DNA of 40,451 nt from Betaproteobacteria bacterium HGW-Betaproteobacteria-6 (GTDB lineage Bacteria; Pseudomonadota; Gammaproteobacteria; Burkholderiales; Rhodocyclaceae): positions 17,304 to 57,754 of the forward strand of contig PHCF01000038.1 in assembly GCA_002842145.1 (NCBI GenBank), written 5' to 3'. Made by a program: the position numbers and the translations under genes. The notes under the pieces were generated by a model. It did not search any database and was not told the DNA's origin. It saw only the letters and a program-made list of their open reading frames with translations. This document shows positions 25,590-33,621 of the stretch, piece by piece; within the stretch, counting starts at the first letter, position 1; every line of letters starts with the position of its first letter.

Positions 25590-25841
25590 TTACTTCTTCC
25601 AGTAGCTGTCGAGATACTGATTCAATTCGTCGCGCTTGAAGGGGGCCTTGCCCGGGTATTTTTCCAATGCCGCTGTGACCTTGTCGCGATTCTCGTTAGA
25701 TACCAGATAGTTGTGGTTCTTGAGATAGTGATCGATGAAATAGCCAACTTCGTAGTATTCCGTCATCGAGACATAGATGCGGTCCAGCTTGCCGACGTAC
25801 TTTTTGTTGTCGTGATCCGACCAATCGCCCAATGTTGCCAT
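25590..25841 (-). CDS. Small hypothetical protein
   Basis: From ATG 25841 the product is 83 residues. I prefer this start to one 25 codons upstream because AGGGAGAAGGA lies just before it. The protein is rich in Tyr, Asp and Lys (HDNKKYVGKLDRIYVS, EYYEVGYFIDHYLKNHNY) and ends DELNQYLDSYWKK. It is probably soluble and helical. I do not recognise the family. It converges with the PLD-superfamily gene, so a functional link is not implied by direction. Confidence 0.6.
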   Translation of the reverse strand: MATLGDWSDHDNKKYVGKLDRIYVSMTEYYEVGYFIDHYLKNHNYLVSNENRDKVTAALEKYPGKAPFKRDELNQYLDSYWKK

Positions 25842-26181
25842 GCTTCCTTCTCCCTGAATGAACCTCACTTGAGGCATGGGAGATATGAAGGCGAGAAGTG
25901 GAATATCAAGACCCAATCATCATTTTCAAACCTCACCATCGAGGCAAGAAAATCTCCGCCGAATACAAGAGCAGTAGCATTCCGTTCATAGGACTTTTGT
26001 CTTGCCTATTCGCAATGCGCGGCGCACCACAAAGCATGGTGACAGAGTAGGGCTCTTGAAGTGCTTGGGCTATATGAGGTTCTGAACATAAACGAGATGC
26101 GCTCCGACGTTGTTTTTCCAACTGTTAAGGAGACCCCACACTGGTAATCTTGGCATGTAAAAGATTAGATCGTTTCCTTTT
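25842..26181. other. Gap before the DUF4238 gene, with a coding-like stretch
   Basis: No intact gene is supported in these 340 bases. From about 26047 to 26145 one plus-strand frame reads RALEVLGLYEVLNINEM then RSDVVFPTVKETPHW and stops. Its codon choice looks protein-like but it lacks a start and the stretch before it is in another frame, so it may be the tail of a destroyed gene. Confidence 0.3.
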
Positions 26182-27255
26182 GTGCCAACAAAAAAACAGC
26201 ATTTCGTTCCCCAGTTTTTGCTCCGTAGGTTTGCTACGAGGAGCGGGACTGAATCGCGTATCAATGTCTATGATGTTGAGAGGGCGCAGTATCGCGCGCG
26301 GCAGAATGTACGCGATGTATGTTCTGGAAATTATCTCTATGACACAGATGCCTCTTTTGAGGAATTTCTAAGCGAACATATCGAATCTCCTGTTGGCGAA
26401 GAGATCGATCGCTTGGCGCAGGCGTTGGAACCGGTGAACTCCGTTGCGAACCCTGAGTTTCTTCGTTTTCTGATGGTCCAGTTGGCGAGAACTCGGGAGG
26501 CTTACAAAAATAATCTCGCCTTCATGAACGCCGGTGTGCAGACCATGCTCGCCGAACTGGCTCGTCTCAACGGCCTCGATGAAAATTTGCCTTCGAAATT
26601 ACTGCTAAAGCCATCGGAGCCGAGGGCTGTTCTTGCCTATTTGACTTCATGCGCGGCGACGCAATGGCGATTGATCTCTGATCTGAAATTGGCGCTCGTC
26701 GTGAACGATACTGGGATGGAGTTTGTTTTGTCCGACCATCCGGTGTTTCAGCACAACTGGTATCTGCGGGAGTACGATCAACTTGGCTCTGCGTCCATTA
26801 CCGTCAGAGGTCTTCAGCTTTTTTTGCCCCTGTCGCCACTTGTGACATGCTGTTTGTACGATTCTTCTGTCTATCTTTACGGCAAAGCTTCAGCTGGTAA
26901 GGTCATCCTCGCATCCGAGGATGATGTGATGACATTGAACTCATTTCAGGCAATTAATGCTGGCCATCTATTAATGGCCCGCTCTTCTGAAATGGAGGGG
27001 CAACTTCAAGCGCTGGGAATGAAATATGCGAAAACCCGCTCTTTCAAAGAAGAGGCATTTTGCTCACCTGCAAGCATTCGAGAAGATGGTTCAATGCGCA
27101 GCCTACACGTCACTGCGCGACGGCAGATTCAACTGCCTGCGATGCCCTCGTTTGTCAAAGTGAAGAAAAAAGTGAAGAGGCAACCTCTTCAGTGTGCTCA
27201 TCGAGATCCTGATCTGGTTTTGTATCAGGAAATGCTTGATAAACGTTTTAGGTAG
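26182..27255 (+). CDS. DUF4238 protein
   Basis: 357 residues from GTG 26182; the frame is closed by a TAA eight codons upstream and no ATG is available, while the family hallmark KKQHFVPQFLLRRFA begins at once, so the GTG is secure despite a weak ribosome-binding site. EFVLSDHPVFQHN near residue 180 and FLPLSPLVTCCLYD near 215 are the other conserved parts of DUF4238. The function is unknown; members are scattered among bacteria and often in variable regions. The last 60 residues are basic (KVKKKVKRQ). No membrane segment is seen. Confidence 0.8.
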   Translation: MPTKKQHFVPQFLLRRFATRSGTESRINVYDVERAQYRARQNVRDVCSGNYLYDTDASFEEFLSEHIESPVGEEIDRLAQALEPVNSVANPEFLRFLMVQLARTREAYKNNLAFMNAGVQTMLAELARLNGLDENLPSKLLLKPSEPRAVLAYLTSCAATQWRLISDLKLALVVNDTGMEFVLSDHPVFQHNWYLREYDQLGSASITVRGLQLFLPLSPLVTCCLYDSSVYLYGKASAGKVILASEDDVMTLNSFQAINAGHLLMARSSEMEGQLQALGMKYAKTRSFKEEAFCSPASIREDGSMRSLHVTARRQIQLPAMPSFVKVKKKVKRQPLQCAHRDPDLVLYQEMLDKRFR

Positions 27256-27466
27256 AATCGCACTGTGTATTGAGTACAGAGCGAAGGTCCTCTTGTTCCA
27301 AATAATCGCGTTTGATAGCATGGCGACCAAGGTGCCCACCGTACTTGCGCGCGAGTAGAAAAAGGCTTTCTTCTGCATCCTTGTTCGTTTCTTACCAGGC
27401 TTCGTCGCCGGGTTCTTAAACGCGTGCGTGTGACCCGATGCGACGTCGCACTGCGAAGGAAAACGA

Positions 27467-28696
27467 ATGAAGCTCAAATCTCTCGCGCACGCCGCGCAGC
27501 AGCACCTCCAGTCCGCTTGTGCCGTTCCCGTTCGGCGCAGCCATGTCCATGAACTGATCGCCGCCGCCTTTGGGTATGGCTCCTGGGCCGCCTTCAAGGC
27601 TGACAGCTTTCTTGCCGATGCGGGCGTCGGCACTCAGCCGCTTCAGGGGGGCGGGATCACCGGACGAGCATTGCAACTAGGGTATCCATCCGAGGTTGCA
27701 GCGACGCTGTCCGGCCAGTTGTTCTCATTTGTTCAGGGCCAAGGCCTTTGCGCCTTGCGGTGCGACGTGCTGCTCTCGATGTTGAAGGAGCTGGCCGTTG
27801 CGAACTCGCCGCAGCGAAGCGCTTCTGCCGATGGCGAATTCGATGATGACGACAGCTGGCTGGATTTGGAGGACGAGGCGCCCAGGATACTCGAACGCCC
27901 AGTCGATGGCGGGATATCCGCCTCGGCCATGTTGCTGGACGAACTGGCAGCCACAAACTTTGACCCGCAACTGCACTACCTGTTGGCCCAGGTGCTGCGT
28001 TGCCCGAAACCCAATCCTTACCTCCACGAGGAATCCCTCAAAGGCCGGGTGCTCACAGTGATCGAGCGAAGGTGGGTCGAGCAGTACCTGCGCGATGTCC
28101 CGCGCTACCTGGCTTACGAACATCACCTGCGCAGCGCGGCGGTCGGCGGTGTCCGCGAGGCGGCTGCGGCCTATGCAGAAGCCTTCGACCGGCCCGATTT
28201 TTTTGAGTTGGCGCAGCGCCAGACGGGGGAAGTTGATCCGATGCGCATGGCGGCACTGGCCCGGACGTCGGAAGAGCGCAAACCGTGGCTACGCAAGGCT
28301 GCCGAACAAGGCTCAGACGAGGCGATGGCGTGGCTTGCCAGCGAAGGTGATTTGTGGGCGATGGAAGGACTGGCTCGGGACGGAGATGAGTCCGAACTGC
28401 GCGAACTGGCCCGGCGTCTTGCCGCGGACGACGATGGTTTGCGCGCATGGGCTCTACAATACTTCGCGCTGAGCCACGGTACCGACCTCTCGCGCGACGA
28501 CTATCACGCCTATCACAGTGAAGGGGTAGCTTCAGGGCAACTTTACGACGACGATGTCGGTGGGCCGCTGTTCGTCGATGGAGAAGATGCAGTGAATCTA
28601 CCGGAAATCGATGATACGACCCAGCGACACGCGCGGCGACTAGCGAAGGCCTTTGCCAAGGGTGGAAGCCTGTTTGACGTTGCTGCAGCCCCCTGA
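27467..28696 (+). CDS. Hypothetical protein with GY-motif N-terminus and helical repeats
   Basis: 409 residues from ATG 27467 after GAAGGAAAACGA. Residues about 5-45 contain AHAAQQHL and HELIAAAFGYGSWAAFKA, a motif that reappears in the convergent gene at 28785-29714. Residues 115-135 are very acidic (DGEFDDDDSWLDLEDEA). The C-terminal half, with ERKPWLRKAAEQGSDEAMAWLA and further Ala/Leu repeats, resembles Sel1-like or similar helical solenoids. No catalytic motif is visible. A terminator follows at 28744. Confidence 0.6.
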   Translation: MKLKSLAHAAQQHLQSACAVPVRRSHVHELIAAAFGYGSWAAFKADSFLADAGVGTQPLQGGGITGRALQLGYPSEVAATLSGQLFSFVQGQGLCALRCDVLLSMLKELAVANSPQRSASADGEFDDDDSWLDLEDEAPRILERPVDGGISASAMLLDELAATNFDPQLHYLLAQVLRCPKPNPYLHEESLKGRVLTVIERRWVEQYLRDVPRYLAYEHHLRSAAVGGVREAAAAYAEAFDRPDFFELAQRQTGEVDPMRMAALARTSEERKPWLRKAAEQGSDEAMAWLASEGDLWAMEGLARDGDESELRELARRLAADDDGLRAWALQYFALSHGTDLSRDDYHAYHSEGVASGQLYDDDVGGPLFVDGEDAVNLPEIDDTTQRHARRLAKAFAKGGSLFDVAAAP

Positions 28697-28743
28697 AAGA
28701 TATGGATGGCGGGGCGCTTCAGCGTATCGTCGCGGAATAGGCC

Positions 28744-28773
28744 GGTCGGTGCAGGGCACGCGGCCGACCTTTT
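28744..28773 (+). terminator. Rho-independent terminator after the 27467-28696 gene
   Basis: GGTCGG (28744-28749) pairs with CCGACC (28764-28769), followed by TTTT (28770-28773), 48 bp past the stop. The loop is GC-rich and may add further pairs. The convergent gene ends at 28785, so the structure serves the plus-strand gene. Confidence 0.6.
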
Positions 28774-28784
28774 CACCCTATGGC

Positions 28785-29714
28785 TCAGTCCGGCCAGTCG
28801 TCGTCGCGGACGTTCTCGAAAAAGCCCGGCCAGACTTCGATCTGCAGGGACCCGTGCCGAGCCAGGATTTTGGCGGCGATCTCCGGCGAAGCATGTCCTT
28901 CGAAGTCGAGGAGAAGGCTGAAGATCATCTCGCCGCTGCTGCCGTCCTGCGCCTGCGGTTCTACGTCGACGAGGCCTTCTGCCTCATGCTGCTCCAGTCC
29001 GAGCAATTCGGCGTAGGCCTCGGTCAGGCTGCGCGCCGGCGGGCCGTCTTCCCTGTCGTCAGGGTCGGACCATCCATAGTCCAGTGCCGCCTTGGTGATG
29101 TCGACTTCCGGCTCACCGAAACAGCGAAGGCCGAGGCGTTCAACGGTCAGCGCACCCTCGACGTTCACCTTGTGACCGGCGTATGGCCGCTCGGTGTCGA
29201 TGCCGAGGCCGAGGTGTCCATCGAGATTGACGACCAGCGGATCGCCGACGACCGCTTCGTCCAGTTCAATCTCGAACTCGAAGTAGACCTCGTCGATGCC
29301 GTTGTAATTGGCGTTGGCCATGGCGCTGTTGACAGCGCCATCATCAAGGACGACCTGATCAACTCGACTCCTGAGGAGGTCTTCGAGGCTTTCGTAAGCA
29401 CGGTGAAGTTGCGCACCTGGCAGGCGTTCGGAGAACGCGGCCTCCAGCAGTTGGTGCAGACGAGCGGGTTGGATCGAGATACCCAATTCCAGGGCGCGCA
29501 TGCCAAGCAAGTCGTAGTCCGGAATGACGTGGCACACAAGGTCGAGGGCGGGGGGCTCACCGCCAGCGGCCTGGGCTGCCTGATATGAAGCGAGTGTCTT
29601 GTAGCCCATGGCCGCCACGACAAGCTGGTGGGCGTGGCCGAGCGAGACCGAAACAGCATCGGTCGAAGTGTTCTTGCGAACGGAATGGGCGAGGTTTGAG
29701 ATGCCGACGGGCAT
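28785..29714 (-). CDS. Hypothetical protein sharing the GY-motif N-terminus of its convergent neighbour
   Basis: 309 residues from ATG 29714 behind AGGAG. Residues about 7-46 include ISNLAHSV and AHQLVVAAMGYKTLASYQA, which parallels AHAAQQHL and HELIAAAFGYGSWAAFKA of the neighbour. The rest is rich in Asp/Glu and appears beta-containing (EVYFEFEIELDEAVVGDPLV), with a helical acidic end. The function is unknown. The shared domain on two convergent genes suggests either paralogy of the N-terminus or a common partner recognised by that motif. Confidence 0.6.
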   Translation of the reverse strand: MPVGISNLAHSVRKNTSTDAVSVSLGHAHQLVVAAMGYKTLASYQAAQAAGGEPPALDLVCHVIPDYDLLGMRALELGISIQPARLHQLLEAAFSERLPGAQLHRAYESLEDLLRSRVDQVVLDDGAVNSAMANANYNGIDEVYFEFEIELDEAVVGDPLVVNLDGHLGLGIDTERPYAGHKVNVEGALTVERLGLRCFGEPEVDITKAALDYGWSDPDDREDGPPARSLTEAYAELLGLEQHEAEGLVDVEPQAQDGSSGEMIFSLLLDFEGHASPEIAAKILARHGSLQIEVWPGFFENVRDDDWPD

Positions 29715-30192
29715 GCGAATCTCCTAGATCAGCGTGGACCAATCGAGCGCTTACTTGGCCTACGCCCAGGCGAAGTCGCGTGGTGGTGGCTAAGGGAAAC
29801 AGCGGGGTACGGCAGAAAAGTCTGGATTGAGCCGCTCGAAGCTCAGGCGGACGAGGCCTTGAGGTCGATTATCCTCCCGCCGGAGAGGCTTGGCAATCGA
29901 TGTGATTGGCGGGTTTCCAACGGGCGGTGCCGTGGCTACCGATGAATCCCGGTTTGCCGAGCCACGCCATACCGGGATTCGACCCTTATTAATTCGGAAG
30001 TCTCGACGTTGGTGGCATGCCGCGTTTGCCGGGCAGTTCCGGCAGGCTGCGTGGCAGCGACAGAATAAACTTCAGGCGGTTTAGAGGAGTGATTGCAACG
30101 AACAAACTGGCGACTTGGTAGTGCAGAAGGGCGAAGAACTTAGGTTTCGTCAGCCCCGAGAGATGAAACGTGAGATGCTCGGAGATGCGGGC
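29715..30192. other. Gap upstream of the RES toxin operon
   Basis: No intact gene is supported in these 478 bases. A 10-bp inverted repeat surrounds AATCCCGGT (29945-29953) and ACCGGGATT (29971-29979). The reverse strand of about 29940-29965 encodes AWLGKPGFI, close to ALWIGKPGFI of the tyrosine recombinase at 33981-35180, and the DNA matches over about 27 bp. It may be an integrase relic, but the match is short. Confidence 0.3.
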
Positions 30193-30231
30193 TTTGACCA
30201 AATAGACTTAATTACGTACAATTTGGTCAAA
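30193..30231 (+). promoter_or_regulatory. Sigma-70 promoter overlapped by a perfect inverted repeat (TA operon operator)
   Basis: TTTGACCAAAT (30193-30203) and ATTTGGTCAAA (30221-30231) are perfect 11-bp inverted arms 17 bp apart. Within them lie TTGACC (30194-30199) and TACAAT (30217-30222) with a 17-bp spacer, a near-consensus sigma-70 promoter. The arrangement predicts that a dimeric antitoxin or antitoxin-toxin complex binding the arms blocks RNA polymerase. The AAGGAG at 30238-30243 and the antitoxin start follow at once, leaving a very short leader. Confidence 0.7.
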
Positions 30232-30252
30232 TGGTTCAAGGAGCCGATGATC

Positions 30253-30924
30253 ATGCCTAAGACCGCTATCCAAACCGCCTTCTCCGGCGATGTCCTGTCG
30301 TTCCAGCCTTGCCCGCCGCAGGTAGGCAGCAAGAAGGCGCACACCTACCTGATCGGCGTCAATGACGAAGCCGCCTCCCGGGTGCTGGAAGGAATGATGC
30401 CTCTGCTCGGACGTCTTCTGCTGGAAAAGACAGCCGATGTGCGCGAACGTCGTCTTGAGGAAATGATTGGCTTTATGGCGACGCAAATGCTGGCGCCTTC
30501 GGCCGTGGACACCCAGATGGCCCAGCGTCTGGCCTCGCGCCATGCTGCCGTGCTCAACGAGTTCGGCTACTTCTCGGCCGAACAGTTGGCCGAAGCGAAC
30601 CGTTCGACCGCTGCCAACCGTAACACGCTCGCCGACAACTGGCGCAAGCGCCGTCAGGTGTTCGCAGTGCCACATCCAGACAAGAGTGCCCGCGAGCGCG
30701 ACGTTTACCCGGCTTTCCAGTTTGTTGACCACAAGCCGATCAAGGCAGTGCAAGGCGTGCTGGCCGCCTTCGGTGAGCGCAAGGCCCCGTGGAAGCTGGC
30801 GCTGTGGTTCACATCGAACAACGGCTGGCTGCCCGGTAGCGCACGTCCGGTCGATATGCTCGCCTCCGATCCGGAGATGGTTATTGAAGCGGCCCGGCGT
30901 GATGCCACCGGGAGTGCCGCGTGA
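30253..30924 (+). CDS. MbcA/ParS/Xre-type antitoxin for the RES toxin
   Basis: From ATG 30253 the product is 223 residues; an ATG at 30247 is only 3 bases from AAGGAG, so the second ATG at 9 bases is preferred. The C-terminal part (KAVQGVLAAFG, WFTSNNGWLPGSARPVDMLASDPEMVIEAARR) is characteristic of the toxin-binding domain of MbcA/ParS antitoxins. The middle (QMAQRLASRHAAVLNEFGYFSAEQLAEANR) is helical and may serve in DNA binding. It is translationally coupled to the RES gene by a GTGA overlap and preceded by the promoter-operator at 30193. It should neutralise the toxin and autorepress. Confidence 0.75.
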   Translation: MPKTAIQTAFSGDVLSFQPCPPQVGSKKAHTYLIGVNDEAASRVLEGMMPLLGRLLLEKTADVRERRLEEMIGFMATQMLAPSAVDTQMAQRLASRHAAVLNEFGYFSAEQLAEANRSTAANRNTLADNWRKRRQVFAVPHPDKSARERDVYPAFQFVDHKPIKAVQGVLAAFGERKAPWKLALWFTSNNGWLPGSARPVDMLASDPEMVIEAARRDATGSAA

Positions 30925-31568
30925 CCTGCCGCTCGCCGCACCTGCCGCTCGATCCCCTCTTCGAGGACTGGCCGGCAGGTGAGGTGATCCATGTGATCCA
31001 CGACACGGCTTTCCCACCTGAGAGCTTCAATCCAGGGGTGGATGGGGCGGGGGTGCTCCGCAACCCGACCCGATTTGCCCCGATCCGCGACCAGCACGGT
31101 ACAGTAGTGCCCTACCTCTACGGTGGTTCGACACTCGATTGTGCGATCTTCGAGACGGTATTCCACAACGTGCCGATCGACGCCTCAGTCAAGTTCGTCG
31201 ACCTGGACGATTCTGCCGAACGTGGCTATGGCCAACTGGTTCCCCGGAGGTCATTGCGACTCGTCGACCTGACGACTGATGGCTTGCATCGTCTCAAAGC
31301 GCCCAAGGAGGAACTGATTGCCAGTCCAGCCCGAGATTATCCGGATACAGCCCGTTGGGCCGAGGCCATTCATCACCAATGCGCCGATGTGGATGGCCTG
31401 CTCTGGATGTCGCGCCAGCGGGATCGGGATCGTGCCGTCGTGCTGTTCGGCGACCGCGTGGGGGCGGCGTTGACGGGAAATCGGATCGGTCTTCCGCTGC
31501 GACTCAACAATGCGCTTCGGCAGGTTATCGTGGCGGTGGCTTTGCGAGCGGGGATTGAGGCGGACTGA
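30921..31568 (+). CDS. RES-domain toxin (NAD+-degrading family)
   Basis: 215 residues from GTG 30921, overlapping the antitoxin stop as GTGA. The RES signature residues are present: NPTRF (R51), YLYGGSTLDCAIFETVF (Y67 and E78), and a further Ser-rich part later. RES toxins such as MbcT and RES-Xre toxins deplete NAD+ (phosphorolysis or hydrolysis), halting growth until the antitoxin is restored. The full length and conserved residues suggest a functional toxin. The partner sits upstream, the usual order. There is no separate promoter. Confidence 0.85.
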   Translation: MTCRSPHLPLDPLFEDWPAGEVIHVIHDTAFPPESFNPGVDGAGVLRNPTRFAPIRDQHGTVVPYLYGGSTLDCAIFETVFHNVPIDASVKFVDLDDSAERGYGQLVPRRSLRLVDLTTDGLHRLKAPKEELIASPARDYPDTARWAEAIHHQCADVDGLLWMSRQRDRDRAVVLFGDRVGAALTGNRIGLPLRLNNALRQVIVAVALRAGIEAD

Positions 31569-31596
31569 CGGACGTCAGGGGCGGTCAAACAAAATC

Positions 31597-31935
31597 ATGT
31601 CCTGGCAGCTGTCCATTCCTCAGACGACCAAGCATCTGTGCCGGGCATTCGCCAATCATCTCATCCCGTGCGATAGTCTTGGATTCTGCGACCATCCGGT
31701 TTTTCTCGCAGCCGCAGCGGCCGATCCGAAGATGATGGAACTGTATGCGCGCTATATCGAAGCGCATAACTGCAATGCCGACTACCTTGTTGACGTGGTT
31801 CGCAAGAACAGGATTGCTGCATGTGCCGTCGGGGCAGCGGTGGCCGCTGACGGGCGCGGTTGGGCGCCTGCGTTGATGCGTTGGGCATGTTGGACCGATT
31901 GGGCGCATAGAACTACGTGGCCAAGGCATCGCTGA
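31597..31935 (+). CDS. Hypothetical protein, possibly frameshifted at its 3' end
   Basis: From ATG 31597 the frame encodes 112 residues beginning MSWQLSIPQTTKHLCRAF and including FCDHPVFLAAAAADPKMMELYARYIEAH. The last 25 residues (RWACWTDWAHRTTWPRHR) look out of frame. In the neighbouring frame the DNA reads ALGMLDRLG, a TAG, then NYVAKASLIIEFPASNGFTP and CHFWPIDTPENDPL to 32043, which looks protein-like. A lost base near 31870 and a later nonsense change would explain this, so the gene may be decayed. The family is unknown. The ribosome-binding site is weak. Confidence 0.4.
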   Translation: MSWQLSIPQTTKHLCRAFANHLIPCDSLGFCDHPVFLAAAAADPKMMELYARYIEAHNCNADYLVDVVRKNRIAACAVGAAVAADGRGWAPALMRWACWTDWAHRTTWPRHR

Positions 31936-32136
31936 TCATCGAGTTTCCTGCTTCGAACGGCTTCACGCCGTGTCACTTCTGGCCTATCGACACGCCAGAG
32001 AACGATCCGCTAAAAATTATGCCATTATCACGGCGTAACAACTGAAAACGTATGCTTACGAGATGCCCGATGTCGCCAGATGTTTTCCTGCGAGATTTGG
32101 CCTGCCCATCAAGATACTGAACTGGAGCCTATTCTC

Positions 32137-32619
32137 ATGTCCAGCAAGCTCTCTCAGCAATTCGTCTCGCCTTGGTTGTTCTGGTTGGATTCTGTTGAAC
32201 ATCTATTGAGTCACCCAGCGATTGCGTTGGCGCCTCACCGTTTGTGGCAATCCATACTGCCCGGTTGGATCTTTGCGCAAAACGTCACCGTCAACTCGCA
32301 GAACTCATCATCCCCGGAAACCGAAGGGGCTATTCAGTCGCAAGTCAGCTATGGGAAACAACTCGGCAAGGTTATTGATGCACTCAATGTGCTGATAACG
32401 GTGGGAAAGGATCCCGTCAATACGGAAGACATAGATGCGCTAGATGAGCTCAAAAAGCTATATCTCGACGTGAACAAAATTAAGGAGCTCATGGCCAATC
32501 CGCTTACCGCCAAGATCTATGGTGATCTTGCAGCACTTCAGCAGAAAAATCCGGAAGCTTATGCAAAATTGGTCCAATCCTTGTGCGAAAAAACTAACCC
32601 TAGTGGCAAGGGAATCTAG
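32137..32619 (+). CDS. Hypothetical protein
   Basis: 160 residues from ATG 32137, chosen over an upstream start because GGAG precedes it at good spacing. The first 50 residues are hydrophobic and Trp-rich (FVSPWLFWLDSVEHLLSHPA, LWQSILPGWIFAQ), perhaps a membrane-associated segment. The rest is helical with ALDELKKLYLDVNKIKELMA and ends with LVQSLCEKTNPSGKGI. No family is recognised. It has no evident partner nearby. Confidence 0.5.
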   Translation: MSSKLSQQFVSPWLFWLDSVEHLLSHPAIALAPHRLWQSILPGWIFAQNVTVNSQNSSSPETEGAIQSQVSYGKQLGKVIDALNVLITVGKDPVNTEDIDALDELKKLYLDVNKIKELMANPLTAKIYGDLAALQQKNPEAYAKLVQSLCEKTNPSGKGI

Positions 32620-32811
32620 GCAGTCACCGCCAACGCCAACGTCTGGTCAGCGTTCGGTGCTCCGTCACTGGAGGGCCGCTTGCCGATCAAGTAAGCCTCC
32701 ACGATATGCCCCAGGCCCTTATCCGGTCATGCCTTGCGGGACGGGCAGCGGGGAGATGTGCGTGTGATGCGCTAGGGTCGGGGGCTGCGCCTCGGAGTCT
32801 GGTCGCGAATT

Positions 32812-32967
32812 TTGAGCGAATCGCACGCCCGTTTCGCGGCGCTATCGCGCAAAGGCATGACGGACGAGGAACTGGCCTGCGCCCTTCGCAAGCCGGACGC
32901 CTGCGTCACTTGCCCGGAGGGGGATTGCCCGCCGGCCGACGGCATGGGGACGAGGCGGTGGGTGTAA
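32812..32967 (+). CDS. Small Cys-containing protein (candidate)
   Basis: A TTG start at 32812 gives 51 residues: LSESHARFAALSRKG, MTDEELACALRKPDACVTC then PEGDCPP and TRRWV. ATG 32857 is an alternative start. CVTCPEGDC could bind a metal. CGGAG lies some 15 bases before the TTG. Codon use (high GC third positions) and the acidic-basic pattern look protein-like. The family is unknown, and the flanking 32620-32811 shows no gene. Confidence 0.4.
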   Translation: MSESHARFAALSRKGMTDEELACALRKPDACVTCPEGDCPPADGMGTRRWV

Positions 32968-33045
32968 AGCTGAATCGGGTGTATGGTTTTCTACGCAATG
33001 GGTACTATGATGATGCCCGTACCCCCGAACGCGGAGGCTTGAGCA

Positions 33046-33254
33046 TGGACCACACTATTATCAAGCAGTTCGAGGTGCATGCCGAACTGCTGGACATCAG
33101 CGGCAGCGTTGAAGCTATTGACGATGCAATCGTTCAGTTGGCGGCCTGGATGGATGGTCTCCAACTTTCCGAGGACGATGAAGCACTACTCTGTCACATC
33201 GGGGCGGTGCTCTATCGCGAGGGACTGCGACGCCGCATGGGAATGCGGCCGTGA
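33046..33254 (+). CDS. Small hypothetical protein
   Basis: 68 residues from ATG 33046 after GGAGG in GCGGAGGCTTGAGC. The product is acidic (VHAELLDISGSVEAIDDAIV, LSEDDEALLCHIGAVLYREG) and ends RRRMGMRP. It appears helical and soluble. I do not recognise the family. The strong ribosome-binding site and coding-like codons support it as a real gene. It lies just before the inverted-repeat-flanked TA cassette. Confidence 0.6.
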
Positions 33255-33321
33255 TCCACAGATTAAAAACGGGGTCGCGAAGCCCTTGTTTCTGTTGTGA
33301 GAGGGCTGCGTGCCAAAAACT

Positions 33322-33348
33322 GGGTATCCAGATTTTCCGGTGGACGCC
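33322..33348 (+). repeat. Left inverted repeat flanking the MazEF-like cassette
   Basis: GGGTATCCAGATTTTCCGG followed by TGGACGCC is an imperfect inverted match (about 22 of 27 positions) to 33946-33973, and also resembles 16876-16896. It lies just upstream of the cassette promoter. The orientation relative to the right copy is inverted, as for mobile-element ends. Confidence 0.6.
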
Positions 33349-33350
33349 CC

Positions 33351-33394
33351 GTTGCATGTAACAGCGAAATGCCTTATATTTGTTACATGTAACA
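33351..33394 (+). promoter_or_regulatory. Promoter and palindromic operator of the MazEF-like operon
   Basis: TTGCAT (33352-33357), a 17-bp spacer and TATATT (33375-33380) form a plausible sigma-70 promoter. A perfect 14-bp palindrome TGTTACATGTAACA (33381-33394) follows the -10 box, and a near copy GTTGCATGTAAC (33351-33362) covers the -35 box. AGGAGG at 33396-33401 serves the antitoxin. Autorepression by the antitoxin complex is the likely use. Confidence 0.68.
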
Positions 33395-33408
33395 TAGGAG
33401 GATTTGAT

Positions 33409-33621
33409 ATGGGAACACCTGTTACGACTCGGGTTCAGAAGCGTCGTGACGCACTTCGCATGGCTGGACTCCGCCCAGTCCAGATATGGGTTCCCGATAC
33501 GCGGCGACCTTCGTTTGCTGAAGAATGTCATCGCCAATCCGAATCATTGCGTAACGACAATCAAGAGCGCGAAATACTGGAATGGGCTGCCGCAGTAGCC
33601 GATACTGAGGGCTGGGAATGA
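33409..33621 (+). CDS. MazE-family antitoxin (DUF3018 type)
   Basis: 70 residues from ATG 33409, eight bases after AGGAGG. The protein reads RVQKRRDALRMAGLRPVQIWVPDTRRPSFAEECHRQ in overlapping parts, the hallmark of DUF3018 antitoxin MazE proteins, and ends with WAAAVADTEGWE. The N-terminal part should bind the palindromic operator and the C-terminal helix the toxin. Its stop overlaps the toxin start as ATGA. The palindrome at 33381 fits autorepression. The start codon upstream at 33310 would cross the operator and is rejected. Confidence 0.88.
   Translation: MGTPVTTRVQKRRDALRMAGLRPVQIWVPDTRRPSFAEECHRQSESLRNDNQEREILEWAAAVADTEGWE

Noticed and set aside
28653-29588. 311-codon plus-strand frame
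   Set aside because: It is antisense to the 28785-29714 gene, which has an AGGAG site and the shared N-terminal motif; the plus frame has neither.
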